This document shows, in pieces, positions 1-11,580 of a stretch of DNA of 64,000 bases. Numbering within the stretch: position 1 is the first letter of the stretch; each line of letters begins with the position of its first letter. Made by a program: the position numbers and the translations under genes. Origin of the DNA: Platycnemis pennipes (Eukaryota; Arthropoda; Insecta; Odonata; Platycnemididae). The stretch covers positions 59,190,609 to 59,254,608 of the forward strand of contig OW121854.1 in assembly GCA_933228895.1 (NCBI GenBank). The letters run 5' to 3'. The notes under the pieces are model-generated. The model was not told the DNA's origin. It worked only from the letters and a program-made list of their open reading frames with translations, and made no database searches.

Positions 1-300
1 TCATTAATCGACTATTTTGTTAATAATTTAACACCGCACTTACTCGATTCTCCTATCAGCTAGCCTCCTCGTATACGCATATTTCTTTTCATTCTCAACT
101 TACAGTACTTGCTCCATTGATCTCATACGAGGCTTCCTTAGTAATTTTTCTCAATCACTTTTCCTGCAACGACTCTTTCTTTCATAGACTGTGATGTCTC
201 AAGACATTAGCGTTCACGTTTTCCCCCCTCATTTTAATATTTTTCATCAGGTTGCTCTTTTCTCCTACTCTTCTTTGAACTTTTTCGTTTGTCACTAGAA
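1..300 (-). mobile_element. RTE/CR1-like LINE 3'-end fragment
   Basis: On the minus strand this stretch resembles the C-terminal coding tail of the non-LTR retrotransposon seen better at 26,035-26,400 and 58,985-59,350. Shared landmarks are the 'ctcctatcagctagcc' and 'catacgaggcttcctt' segments, in the same order. It is heavily diverged and frame-broken. It lies just upstream of a plus-strand copy of the same region (340-565), so the two form a tail-to-tail inverted pair. Confidence 0.6.
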
Positions 301-339
301 CGATCCATTTTATCGCCGTTTATAATAAATTATAAAACT

Positions 340-565
340 TGAAATGAAGACTGGGCAACCTAATCGGCCAAAATTTGAACCATAATGGTCTTATGAAGAC
401 ATTCGTCGAGGAAATGTGAATAGGAAGAATGGAAAAGGAAGGCCTCATATTGTATGCATCAAATAAGTAGTGAAGAATGTAAAGGACCTATAGGCATAAG
501 AAGAGTAGTCTATGGAAGAGTTGTGAGGAGATCTGCTTTAAACCTGTCGTCTGTGGACCTGTGGC
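340..565 (+). mobile_element. RTE/CR1-like LINE 3'-end fragment
   Basis: Plus-strand copy of the same LINE tail. Decayed codons correspond to the family's conserved 'GLMKT', 'GKGRP' and 'VVKNVK' blocks (near 400-410, 440-450 and 475-490). Stops and frameshifts are present. No intact protein is encoded. Confidence 0.6.
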
Positions 566-1380
566 AGGAATGGGTCAGCCACAAAAAAATGTAGCTACTT
601 TTTGCCACTTTTTCAAATCAGGAGCTGCTACTCTATTACCTAGAACTTGGGAAACATTTGTTGCAGCCACACTGCAGCTACTCATAAAAAATAGCTGTCA
701 TTTATTTTCAACTATTTTTTATCTACACTCCTAAGACGCAGTTTTAACTACTTCTTAAAGGAATGAGTTTAGTTGAGATGTGCCCTATTTAAGTTCAAGA
801 AAACAAATTTAATCTAAGTCTGATGGAGACAATAACATAATAGTTATTTTAGCAGTCTATCCCAAGTTCTGAAACATAAATTGAGGGTACATCAACAGCG
901 TCCCTCAAACCTGAGGGTATCTGAACAATGCTATCTTCGGTGTGGCATTGCAATGCACTCAAAACGGAGGAACGAAAGAATTTTCATATCTGCTGAACCA
1001 AAGCAAGTCTCTTGGTAAATTATCAAATCCAAAAAATGACTAAGTTTTGGTGGAAAGACCGTTTAATGATGGCCCATGTAAAGTGATCACATCAGAGGCA
1101 TATGGATTGAACTTTAAATCTATTATTGAATAAATCAAAACTAGTTGCACCTATGCTATTATGCATTCTAATACATTTATAGAAGTAATTATGCCTCGTA
1201 ATTCGAATAAGATATTTTAATACTTGGGCGACTAAGCACTCTTTTTGCTTCTGAAAATTCGGGTCCTACTTGTAGCGCGCATCCTTAGCTACCCATCCAT
1301 GAAAGTTAGTAATTATGATAATAGATAAGATTGCCTAGACTCTTGACAGTAATGGGATTGAGACAACGTAAAAGTCGTCG
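566..1380. other. AT-rich spacer, nothing recognised
   Basis: Low-GC sequence without a reading frame of note on either strand. Short repeats of 'gcagctact' and 'gtagctact' type occur near 588-690. I see no gene. Confidence 0.4.
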
Positions 1381-2170
1381 CACTCATTCAACCTTCACGC
1401 CGCGGTGGGTGGACTAATGTCCTGTGGGAGATGTACTTACTGTCTAATGAAGCCGGAGCAGCTCCACGGATCCGTGCCTGCTGCACCCAATCATTGGAAC
1501 CTTGCTCGATTGTTTTCAGGAGCTAATAATTCTTTTTTCCCTCGATTTTCCCTTGCCCTCCACCCTCCTTCATGCGCATGTGGCACGACGGCGGGACCGC
1601 AGGTGTGGATGCTTTTAAATTGCGCGTGCCAGACCGACTAAAAGCGGCATTCCGCCCTTGCATGTGCCCGTGTCGCGGTCGTTGTAAAGATGCTCTCATT
1701 TCCACCCTCCCTCCTTCCGTCGCTGCCGGGCTGTGAAGTCGGCTCTCCCGCCGTAACGAGGAAATGGAGAGAGGCAAGGAGGGGGTGGGTATGGAAAACC
1801 CATTGCTCATTACTCCCCCCTTCGCTTATGAGAGGGGAGAAGGGCTCTCCCACCTGCCGTCCGTGCAGTCCTTCTTGCATAGCGTACGTCCACCCACCGT
1901 CCACTCGTGCTTCGTATTTATCTTGGTTATCCAACCGGGGGACCGCGATCACCCCTACTCCGCGACATCTCCCCTGTTCAGCCCCTCCCCCTTCCGCGAT
2001 CGTGTTCTCTTTTGTTTTTGTTTCGGAGGCAGTGCGGGGTGAGTTACGTTCACAAGGATGTCTTTTCATGTTGTCTCTCTCTCTCTCGGGGATGGATTCG
2101 CGGCTCGCTGGTTTTCCGGGAGATGTTTTTTTTTTAATTTCTCGGTCGCGCGCGAGGCGGTGAAAATTGT
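1381..2170. other. GC-rich island, no recognised protein
   Basis: CpG- and C/T-rich island flanked by AT-rich DNA. Overlapping open frames of 76-157 codons occur on both strands, as expected where stops are rare, and their translations are low-complexity Pro/Ser/Arg without a domain. It holds a (TC)n run near 2072-2088. It could be a CpG-rich promoter or enhancer, or a GC-rich repeat; the sequence does not decide. One of more than a dozen such islands in the window. Confidence 0.35.
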
Positions 2171-2559
2171 TTTAGAATGCTGCCAGGGCGAAGTTGATGA
2201 AGCGTACGCAAATTATCCGAGTGAATCTTTTGTTAACTTGCATGATAAATTCATCCCGGAGCCATATTATATATTCAAAAGGTGCTGCCCATAAAAAGGT
2301 GAACTTTACTGAAGACTATGAGACACATGTCCAGTTGTCTCTTTCGATGGCAGCTGCGTGATAGGCATTGTCGTCCGAGCTTTGATACCCGTTGCAGGGC
2401 ACGTCATGTATACTTTACCGCACGAGCACGGTATTTCTTATACTCCTGTGTGAAGGGGATTATGTCGGTCCTTCGCGGATGGTAGTATGTCTTTTGTTTT
2501 AGTCATCGTGCCGAACCGTCTCTATGCCTGCTTTCCCAAGTATCCGGGAAATCCTGCGA

Positions 2560-3560
2560 AAACCTTCGATCAGCCACTATGTGACACAGCAAGGGTGTGT
2601 GGCAGGGTGTAAACCATTACAAGGCATGCATTGTAAATCAGAGAGAATAAGTTTACACGTCCGGCCACGTAGAAATGCACTCCGTGTACGCACTACTTGC
2701 ATGGAACTGAGAGGTATAATGTTACCCTACCGGAGAAAATATAAGACATGCAGTTACGAGACACGTGAAATTTCAGGTATAAATGGCATTAAATTGCTAG
2801 ATGATATAAGCAATACAATAAATATTGATTTTCAATCATTAGTATAAATAAATGGAATTATTGACCTATATTTCCTAGATAATGCATGAGATAGTTATGT
2901 CAAATATTTACACGTTAACAAAATCACTAAATGCTAACTTCTACGTGAAAATCTACAATACCTTGTGATTTCCCCGTGTACCTTCACTGTAATTTATTAC
3001 AGTCGCTAATTGAATACGAATTTTTGAACCTCTCTGTCCAAATATCTATTTCTCTAATTTTATCTTCATGATGTAAACTGTCAGGGCATTCTGATGATTT
3101 AATATGATTGTAATATCTTCAGAGAATCCGTCTATTTTAAATATAGGCAGGAGATTTAAATGACATTTTAACCTAAGATCTGATAATGATTCTAATCCTT
3201 ATTCTTCTAATAATTTCAATACACTTCTCAACTGTTCGTAACACTCTTAAAAAACCTGCCTGCTCTACGCTTCTCAGTGTTTATTTCTGGGATCAAAGCT
3301 AATTCATACGGATCCCATAAACTACCACCATATTCAAGGTGGGCCCTAGAAAAGGAGAGGTAAGATGGCTCTTTTGTCTCCTCGTCACCCTAGTACCCTT
3401 TTAATAAATGCCAGTTTTTTCTTTTGGCTTGGCCACATATATCCAGGATGCGTCTCCCTTCGGTAGATCTTTAGTAATTGTAACACCTGAGTACTTCATG
3501 GATTCTACGCTATCGATTGTAATTCCTGGTGCTATATGATGGCTCTGGTCAATTTTTACA
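2560..3560 (-). mobile_element. L2/CR1-like LINE, RT C-terminus through 3' end
   Basis: Read on the minus strand from 3,560 downward, the fragments fall in the order expected for an L2/CR1-type reverse transcriptase. A 'YSGVTITKDL' block comes first (typical YLGV motif, near 3,480-3,525). An 'AHLEYGGSLWDPYE' block follows (3,303-3,347), then a 'LLEE.GLESLSDLRLK' block (about 3,185-3,215). A 3' UTR then ends in the terminal motif, seen on the plus strand as 'aagggtgtgtggcagggtgt' at 2,591. Several stops and frameshifts break the frame. The 3'-UTR part (2,680-2,810) is clearly similar to 40,840-40,950, showing that both belong to one family. Confidence 0.7.
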
Positions 3561-3964
3561 CAATAGCTATACGCTCTTTAAGGTTTAGTTATAACTGCTA
3601 CGCTATTACTATAGTATGCTATGGAATTTTATTTATAGAAATAAAATGAGGAACGTAGATAGTACGGCACAGAAGTTTGAAATGTTATTAATTCCAGTTA
3701 AATAAGAGGCAATAGCAAATAAACTGAAGTTACTAGGAGATAATAAGGATAGGTAATGAATATTTTTGGGCATTTCCAGATATCTGAAAGACCCAATAAA
3801 TTTTCAATGCATATTTGTTCTTTTATAAATATCTTGTTGTTAAATATCGTGTTGTATACAACATGCTGCACTATATAATAGATCTCTCGTAGTGTGTCTG
3901 TCCTGCGTGATCTCAATAGTCATCTGTAATAGAGTAGATTGTTAATATTAATGCGTGTTCTGTG

Positions 3965-4015
3965 ATTATTCACTCCCTGCCTCACACCCTTGAGGTAGCG
4001 TAAAGGGTACTCCGC
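3965..4015 (+). mobile_element. L2/CR1-like LINE terminal motif
   Basis: 'cactccctgcctcacaccc' followed by 'ttgaggtagcgtaaagggta' matches the 3' terminus of the LINE at 2,560-3,560. No coding part is visible upstream. Confidence 0.5.
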
Positions 4016-4670
4016 AGTTTTATATAGGTAATGTGTATCAACTTATATAAAATAATTGCATTCAAGCGTTGTACATTTAGAGTCATGAAGGTATTCTAAA
4101 ATTTAAATTATAAGGCTGAAATATAAATAATTTATCCTTTACGCTCTTCAGACCTGGAGGGAATGAACAAGGATAAAAATGGAGGGGTGAGGAGGAAGGG
4201 TGGAGAGTAGCCCGGCTTCGAAGTTAACCTGCTATTGACGAAAAACGCCAAGAGGTCCACGGTTTAACGTCCAATCTGACTGATGGAGTACTAAACTCCA
4301 GGTGCTCTCCATACAGCACCCAAAGAAGGGCAAGTGTACCAAAATATGTCCCTGAGATCCAGACAAGGGCCTAAAGGATGGGAAGGCAACCAAACCAATC
4401 CCTGCCAATAATGTTTTTAATTAAAAAACAATTTAGTAATTTATTCATGCTTTTTTTCCTTCAAGGTTAACCATTTTGTTGGGTTTATTTTGGGTCGTGG
4501 TTGACTTATTGTCCTTTTGTCTTTTCGGTAAAATAATAAAAAATGGTGACGGAGGTTGGTTCGTGGGAACTCCTCCAAACTAAGTTGTTCTTTGTGCTGG
4601 TTGAGGTATCTGCATATTTTACAGATTCAATGAAATGGATTGAATATTCAAGTAATGTCTGCCGGCATTA
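4016..4670. other. AT-rich spacer, nothing recognised
   Basis: No reading frame, repeat or motif that I can name. Confidence 0.35.
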
Positions 4671-5500
4671 AGCTAACAGAAATTTGAGATACGCGTCTGC
4701 ATTCCAACCGAATGTTTTTTTCCCACGAAGTGTTGCGATAGCGCGCGTGGCGGACTTTGATTCATGTCCCCATACGAAAAAGAATTATCGGAACCGTCAC
4801 GGACTCCCTCTTTCATCCCCCACTCAATCAAGATCGCAAGCTCTCTAGATCGACCAAATCCGGCGGCGTAAACAAGATTCGGACGCTGAAAAATGTCCGC
4901 CGGAGATGGAGGGAAAATAAGAAAGTGCGAATATAGAGTTGGCGCGGGTGGCCGGTCGAACGAAACTTTTCCGATCTCCGCACCGTCGGCCATCCATCCA
5001 AACGTCGGGCGGGAATGATCGCATTCCGGCCCGCCGTCTAATCCTCTTTCTCCGCGACTCAAAAATAAAGGTTCGAAATCTCGCGCGCGGCCAGGGGTTC
5101 CTGTCGGGGTCAATGGAACCGACGACGGTGGAACGGCGCAGGGGCCGACTCGAAAACTTTCCCTCGTTCCCGCCGTGTAAAAGTTGCGTGACCTGGGACT
5201 TTAGCCCCGTCTGCGAATTCTCGGAACGTTCGTGTAAAGATTCAGAGCCGTTTGAATACATTTACCTCTACCCCCTCCCCCCGCTCTCCGCGAAAGAAGC
5301 CATGCGATGGTATGCAGAACGCTGAAGTTTCTGAAAGGAGCGGCCGTCAGATGTAGTCCCGCGAAAGGCCTTTTTTTACTCATCGACGGTCATCGTGTTG
5401 GAGTGCAACGGACGAGGAGAACGGGAGAAAAATCTCAATTATGGGCACCGCCGTGGAAGACCTTCTTCTTCCCTCGTCTGTTTTGGTTTTAGCGTGGAGT
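4671..5500. other. GC-rich island, no recognised protein
   Basis: CpG-rich block with overlapping open frames on both strands (128-146 codons) that are rich in Arg, Pro and Ser and lack a recognisable domain. I treat the frames as composition artefacts. A promoter or regulatory role is possible but unproven. Confidence 0.3.
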
Positions 5501-6580
5501 CGACGGATCTGATATCAACACTAGTTCATATTTCATCACGGCGTTGAATGTGCTCCATGATGAAAGTTCCGCCAACCTTTTCTTATTTGCTGATGAGTTT
5601 TCTCCGAGAATTTCGCGCTCCGAGCTTTGGCCTCAAAATTTCTCCTGCCTTTTTTTCTGTCCGCGGTAATTGTTCCGTTCGAAATTTGAGGATATTTTTC
5701 TACTATTTTCTGCTTGATATTTGCGATTGTTTGACTGAAACGCTTAAGATTCAGAGTCGAAGTACGTAAGGAAATATTTGAGATGCATAAATTCGGTGTC
5801 ACGAAAAGATTAAGCCTGATCGTTATACATCAAAGATTTTGATTCGCATTCTTCTGTTCAAAATTTGTTATGTTGTACCGGTCAGGTTACGCTATGAACC
5901 AAGTCTGGCCTCTTTTGCCAATTTAGAGTGTATCTTTTCTAAAACCATTTCTTCCTCCAATTCACCATATTTCTAAGCTATCATCATCCTATACCGAACC
6001 TCCTACCATCTTTATAGGCGTCTGGTATCATTTCTACTTTAATTGCTTGTTGCATTCGCTAATGTTTAGACTCATCCTAAGTGCCTTCAGAGGTTTTCTG
6101 TCATGCTCGATAAATAGTCGAGTGTTTCATCATTTTTCTTCCTTTCTCTCCCTGCTATTTTCTTACATTCTCGCATGGATCCACGTTTTAAACATTTCCA
6201 ATCCCATTGAAGCGTATCTTAAGTTTTTTCCGAAACGCAGATTCCATATTCGTAGTGCACCTTTATCTATACGAACCCTGATAAAGCTATTTTAATATTC
6301 AGGGCCTAACAGTCCTTCCTTGTATGCCATACAGACAATTATGTATAAACGCCTGTTGTTTTTGGTAATTAATCTAGATAACAAATATATGTTATGCATG
6401 TAGATCATTCTGAATAGGTCAACGTTAATCCGTTTTTCCAATCTGCAGTATCATAAACACCTACTATCACATAGGCAGCAGCCCTTTGCCATCATTTCTC
6501 TCGCGAACATACCATACATTATCGTTCTACCAGCTTTTTCATCTCACAGTAAATGGAATACACTAGAAAACCGACAAGCG
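5501..6580. other. AT-rich spacer
   Basis: No gene recognised. The C/T-rich minus-strand segment 5,940-6,240 has the texture of decayed LINE coding sequence, but no conserved block could be read. Confidence 0.3.
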
Positions 6581-6583
6581 CTA

Positions 6584-6634
6584 CCTCAACAAATGTTGAC
6601 TAATTTTCCCGGCCTCAACAAATGTTGAGTAATT
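6584..6634. repeat. Two 22-bp direct repeats with internal palindrome
   Basis: The 22-mer starting 'cctcaacaaatgttga' occurs at 6,584-6,605 and 6,613-6,634 with one mismatch. Each copy contains the palindrome 'caacaaatgttg' with near-perfect dyad symmetry. Confidence 0.8.
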
Positions 6635-6699
6635 CTTAACCTTTTTCTGGACTCTCCATGCGTGTTATTGGCAATATGTCACTTTTATCGTTTTTGCAC

Positions 6700-7271
6700 T
6701 GAAATAAACGTGAGTATTGGTATGTCGCTATATTATTATCTAGCCTGTCTGAGGGACAAACGTCCATGAGCCGCAATTCAAATTGACCATATGGCTCATG
6801 TAACTGTTTGGTCATTTTATTCCCTCGAAAACATTGTCAGACATCATATTTAATAAGTAAGATTTTATGAGCCACCCCTTGGAAGTGCATTTAAGATCGT
6901 ATTCATTCCTGTAGTTATTATTATCGCAGGTTTTTAGGGAGAATTTTAACGATTTCATACATTATTTTTTTGCAAATCTAGTTTATGATTTGGACATCTT
7001 TTTACCATTCAAAAAGAACCGAAGGAGAGTTAGCGTTCAGAATAGACTTTGCCTACGCCTAATTTTCATGTAACTTAATACCAAGTGACTTATTTTAACT
7101 TTTGAACTATTATCTTTTCTCTCTTTTTTTCCTCGTATACGTTTTTACTCTTATTGTTTAATTGTTGAACTCTGTATTTTAATGAACCCTGGGATAGGGG
7201 CAGAGGGGGCCATATGGCCTCATCTAGCCCAGGATAAATAAAGAAATAAAAAAATAAAAAATATATAAAAA
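6700..7271 (+). mobile_element. LINE 3' UTR and A-rich tail (Jockey-like)
   Basis: The right part (7,185-7,271) has the typical 3' end of a LINE: 'ccctgggataggggcagag', then a 'ggccatatggcc' palindrome at 7,208-7,219, then 'agcccagg', ending in an A-rich (AATAAA/AAATA) tail. The 'ctggg...cccag' segments can pair, giving a small terminal hairpin. No reverse-transcriptase block was found upstream, so this is a 5'-truncated copy and its left limit is approximate. Confidence 0.55.
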
Positions 7272-7895
7272 ATACGTAGCATTCTTTAGCGCTTTAACTC
7301 CATTCATACGAAGGCACTGGTCTTGAAACGTCTATTCCATTCTAATATTGCGCCATAAAAAATGCCTTGTCACGATTGAGGCAGTCTGAGGATAATACAG
7401 ACATATCTCAATTGGAATGGAGTGCCTTCATTTGCATGAGAATGCCATAAACTTCCTCGCAGACCTCTTTGCAGACTAAGTACCAATAACTCGTTATTTC
7501 CTTTTTCCCTCCAGTTATTACGAGATGCATGCGGTAAGCGACAGTGCGCGCGTCGTCCGTGAATAATCTCCGGCGTAGAAACATTATCACGGTGACTGTC
7601 GAACTTCATTTCCCCAGCAGACCACAGGGAGGAAATAAGAGGTCTCCGCCACAGGTCGAATTTTCGAGAAATTCTTTGCCTTAATCAACTCGGTTGGGTT
7701 CCTTCTCTTGGTTTTCGAGGGAAAATCGTCCACTTTCCACAAATCATGCGGGTTCTTAAGAAAATGACGTAGAATCTTCCGACTGGGAATGGTTTATCTC
7801 ATAATACTTGGGATAACCCATTCTATAAAGTTAAAAGAAGGAATAATTATTGAGTTAATTAATGGATTACATTTCCATTTAAGGTGACGATACCA
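7272..7895. other. Mixed-GC spacer, nothing recognised
   Basis: Two short minus-strand frames overlap near 7,370-7,609 without domain similarity. No feature I can support. Confidence 0.3.
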
Positions 7896-7898
7896 TTA

Positions 7899-8008
7899 GC
7901 TAGTCGCTAGCCTCAAAAACTCATATCTGAATCACTCAGATATGAGTTTCCTCCCAAACTCCTGACAGATCGCCAGACAGATCTGACCAATCTGTCTGAT
8001 GATCTGTC
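7899..8008. repeat. Cluster of three hairpins
   Basis: Three inverted repeats follow one another. 'gctag'/'ctagc' lie around a 3-nt loop at 7,899-7,911. A perfect 14-bp stem 'aaactcatatctga' with its complement lies around a 5-nt loop at 7,917-7,949. A bipartite 8+8-bp stem ('gacagatc' plus 'agacagat', separated by 3 unpaired bases, 7-nt central loop) spans 7,964-8,008. A short (TC)n run follows. The arrangement resembles a terminus of a transposable element, but no partner end was found. Confidence 0.8.
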
Positions 8009-8039
8009 TCTCTCTCTGAGAGCCATGCTAAACACACTT

Positions 8040-9110
8040 CCGTCCGTCGAATGGGACGTTAAACTTGGATCCTTAGGTAATAGTGGCAACGCCAGCTTTC
8101 TCTCCGCCCTTTCTCCACTCCCCATCAATTCCTACCTCTTTCAAAATATATTCCTGTCTCATAAGGCTCAGATGTACTTAGTTTGTAGTTGTCTTTCTCT
8201 GCTAATAAAAGCAACAAAATAACAGAATTGGTCATCTTGTCATGGTTATCAAGATTTTTTTTTCCAGTCAATCCTTACTCAATGCCAAAGAAATGGAATG
8301 AAACGATCGCAACAAAAATCCACCAATCTAAGTCCACCTGGCAAACGATATTTCGATCTATTCTTGCCTCGGGCAAGTATGATTTCTTTGTTCTAGATCA
8401 GGCGCTCCGATGTAACTTTGGAAATTGTTGCACTTTGAGAATTCCGAGATAATAACCGGGTGGACTTGACAGTTTCTTATTGAAACCAACCAAGTTCAGA
8501 TTTAAACATGAAGGTATGCCTACTTGGAGAGAGTAGAGCTCACCGAATACTGAGGATAAAGGTGTGTGAAATGATCGCAGTAGGGATTGGGAGGAGCGGC
8601 TCCTGTTCCTCCGCCGCCTACTGTTTTCCAGAAATATCCGCAAACCAGGATATCTTTTAGCTTAAGTTTTGCACTGTTCGCAGTAGGAGGTAGGTTAAAG
8701 GCCGTTTTACACGGTCATTGAAACTGCGCAAGTTGATGTTGCTTCCGTTTGAGCAGTCGTCTGCGAAAGTACGTGACTTAGAAAATTGCCAGGACGGTTG
8801 CTGGACAGCTTTACACGGTGCAATCGTCGGTGCATTACGTCAGTGATGAAAGATGTTGAAGAATATATTATTCTAAACATGAAGAATACAGCTGAAAGGA
8901 GAATCTAGTGCACAGCTGAGTCAAATCAACCTTAGGATTGATGGCTGGTGACTACGATAGTAGAGGAACCTTAAAACATATTTCTACAATTACTTGGTTT
9001 AGCAGATCGTGTTTCTAAAGGGACCCTCCCGGATTTTAGCGAAGGATCTCCGGTCTGCAGCCTAAAGCTATACCTACTGGGCAACTACTTCTTCCTTTAG
9101 TGGAGTTTTT
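8040..9110. other. Spacer with possible TIR-element start
   Basis: Mostly unrecognised. 'aggccgttttacacggt' at 8,699 and 'ctttacacggtgcaatcg' at 8,809 are direct repeats of a 'ttttacacggt' motif that is common at MITE ends, but no inverted partner was located. No coding sequence is supported. Confidence 0.3.
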
Positions 9111-9129
9111 CCCGAATATTAGATGTTTT

Positions 9130-9235
9130 GTATCCGGGGAAGCTCAGTCAGAAAAGCATTAGGCTTTTACCTAAGGGTCCGGGGTTGAAGTCTCTGTTCG
9201 GTTTCATTTTTAAAATATTTTCACTGATGACATTA
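9130..9235 (+). mobile_element. tRNA-derived SINE fragment
   Basis: A-box-like 'agctcagtcagaaaagca' (9,141) and B-box-like 'ggggttgaagtctc' (9,181) are spaced as in a tRNA head, followed by a T-rich body. Diverged from the better copy at 42,243. Confidence 0.5.
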
Positions 9236-9547
9236 GAAAAACATCTTGCAAACTCCGACTTGCTATGGTAGACTGGACTATTAGCATAAAATTAGGAGAA
9301 TTGTATGCCGAAGCGACATTGTTTTTCTTTCTCATACTACTAGGGGTATCAATAAATATAAATGTATTCAATAGTATACAAATACCTAAGTAATTGCATA
9401 TTGGTATAATAATTTTAAGCTAACCCAACCATCATCGAGTTTTTGCATTCTTGCTTTGCTCATTAAATCCTTTTTTAATTGTTGTTTCGACTAGAATATA
9501 GTTACTTACCCTCTCTGAGTATGATAGGTAAAGCATGTTTGGTATAA

Positions 9548-9605
9548 TAAATTCACCCCCTGCCACACACCTTAATAGTGGCTTGCAGGGTATTGTAGAA
9601 GTAGA
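9548..9605 (+). mobile_element. L2/CR1-like LINE terminal motif
   Basis: 'ttcaccccctgccacacacc' followed by 'tagtggcttgcagggtat' is the best-preserved copy of the 3' terminus shared with 2,591, 3,965, 40,605 and 51,028. Upstream AT-rich DNA may be its 3' UTR. No coding part is readable. Confidence 0.6.
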
Positions 9606-9639
9606 CGAACAATGGATGCCGCTGTGCTCGAAACTTATT

Positions 9640-10240
9640 TCGTACGTCCCATGTAAATTCTATGCTCGCTCGTGGCGCGGGTGGATATTAACCAGGCCTG
9701 GAGGACCTTGAGCCGGCTCGCTAAGACGCGGACGTTTTCCGAGTTGCCTCTGCGCTACTTTTCCGAGCTCCCTCTCTATCGCTCTTTTGCTGCCGCTTGC
9801 GAAATTCCCGTCTGGTTTCCCGTGACGTAAGGGAGGCGAGACGTGTCGTCATGACCGCTCGGATCCGCGAATAGGAAGCGCGACCCAACGGGATGACGCG
9901 CTCTCTCTTTCCCTCTTTCTCTCCCTGTTGGTTTTAAAGCGCATTCAGTCCGTTAGGGATGGGCTGGCGGGATTGGAGGGATGGTGAGGAGGCCTCTCTC
10001 TTGGTCGACCGCTAGGTGACACTCAATGTGGCATTATCGCCGCGTGCGAAGCGAGGGAAGGGGAAACGGAAATGCAGTCGCTCGTGCATTCATCTTTCGG
10101 CGAAAGTCTATTTGCCATTGTCCGGAGTGTCCTTTATTATTCTTTTTTTGTGTGCGGAGCATCGAAGGGAATTCGTCGCGGCTTCTTATTTCGTTTCCTC
10201 CCAGGAAGAGAAATTCCGAGTCTAGAAAATAGTAATGCAT
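9640..10240. other. GC-rich island, possible regulatory region
   Basis: CpG-rich segment with 'cgcattcagtccgtt' near 9,940, an initiator-like TCAGTC preceded by 'ttttaaagc'. Overlapping frames of 61-96 codons on both strands have no domain. I list it as a possible promoter or CpG island with low certainty. Confidence 0.3.
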
Positions 10241-11580
10241 CTCACTGTATTACAGGAGAAATTTCCATTTTAACCTTTCCTGGTGTAGATAACTATAAAT
10301 TCTTGTTATGTACTTGCTATATTAATAATTACTCATGCACTTGTCTTTTTATTAATTTGTAACTATTTACTGCCTTGTTCTATTGAATACCTTCGTAGAT
10401 GTGTTATTGTAGTTGTTCTTGGTTCTCGGGGTACTTGTGCTTACCCACCATTAATAATATCCAGTATATATCTGATACATTACAGTAGAAACTACTGTAT
10501 AATGTATTATTTAATTGAACTATGTTGATGTTCATACATATGTTATCATTTCCCGACCTCTTCGTGTTTAACTCGTGGACATTATTCATTTGAGAAATAC
10601 TATTTCGAGGAAATGAAAGTAAAAGAGTTTGTGCGACTTTGCTTTCTTATCCTTATCTGATAGGTGCCTTCAGGCATTGCACGATTACTTTTCCTAAGAC
10701 ATTTTATCGTTATTATCGGTAGTCACGCATGTGCTTTCTCAACGCGAAGCTTTTTTTTTCTTCGATCTAAAATATCGTTTCACTTTGCGCACAATATTTC
10801 TTACTTCCCTTTCCTTCTGTTCGTTGTAAAACGGAGTAATGTAAGTTAATATGTGATTATTTTGTAAAGAAACTTTCAAAGTCTATAAGGGAAAGGCTAT
10901 GGAGAGCCTATCCAATCAGAAAACTGTCGTGAGCATAAATATAAATGCAATGAAGTAGTCCTTTTAGTGGCTTGATGTAAACGATATTTCAGTTTGTAAA
11001 TGAGACAGAATTAGGCCAATCTTGACATTATTTGAATGTGGAAGCTGAGAGCTCTGGCTAGAATCTAAATTAATGAGATCTTGGAGTCAATTCGGTGGAC
11101 ATTACCCGTAATCACTCCAGAAAACCATGGTATGCTCTGTTTGTTAGAATTATATGGAATAATCGGCTTAGGAAGCAATGATACTGGTATATTATATAAA
11201 GAATGATATGTATAATGAGTCAAAAAGGGAAAAGATTACCAGAATATAGGTTATCATAAAGCTGGAAAAATCGTTGATTACGGAATACTTGAGGTAATAT
11301 CCATATTTTTAGCCCTAGTTAGTTTATTGGTTCATCATTGTTGCTGTCCGTAGTCTGGTTGTTAAATACCAACTGGAAGGACCTTTTGCTGTTTCTTAAC
11401 TTTATGTAAAAATTAAGTAATAATATCTAAAAATGAAAGGTAAGTATGCTATTTATAATCTATGAAGCCATTAATATTTAATGCAGCTTTAGATCAAAAC
11501 ATAGGAATGTGTTTCAGCCAATTACTAAAAGGAATTTAAAGAAAAAAAATCAGAAAGTCAATGCGTCCTCATCTCAGGTT
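10241..11580. other. AT-rich spacer, nothing recognised
   Basis: No open frame above about 60 codons and no repeat that I recognise. Confidence 0.35.

Noticed and set aside
8695..8850. MITE starting 'ggccgttttacacggt'
   Set aside because: Only direct repeats of the motif were found; no inverted partner end.
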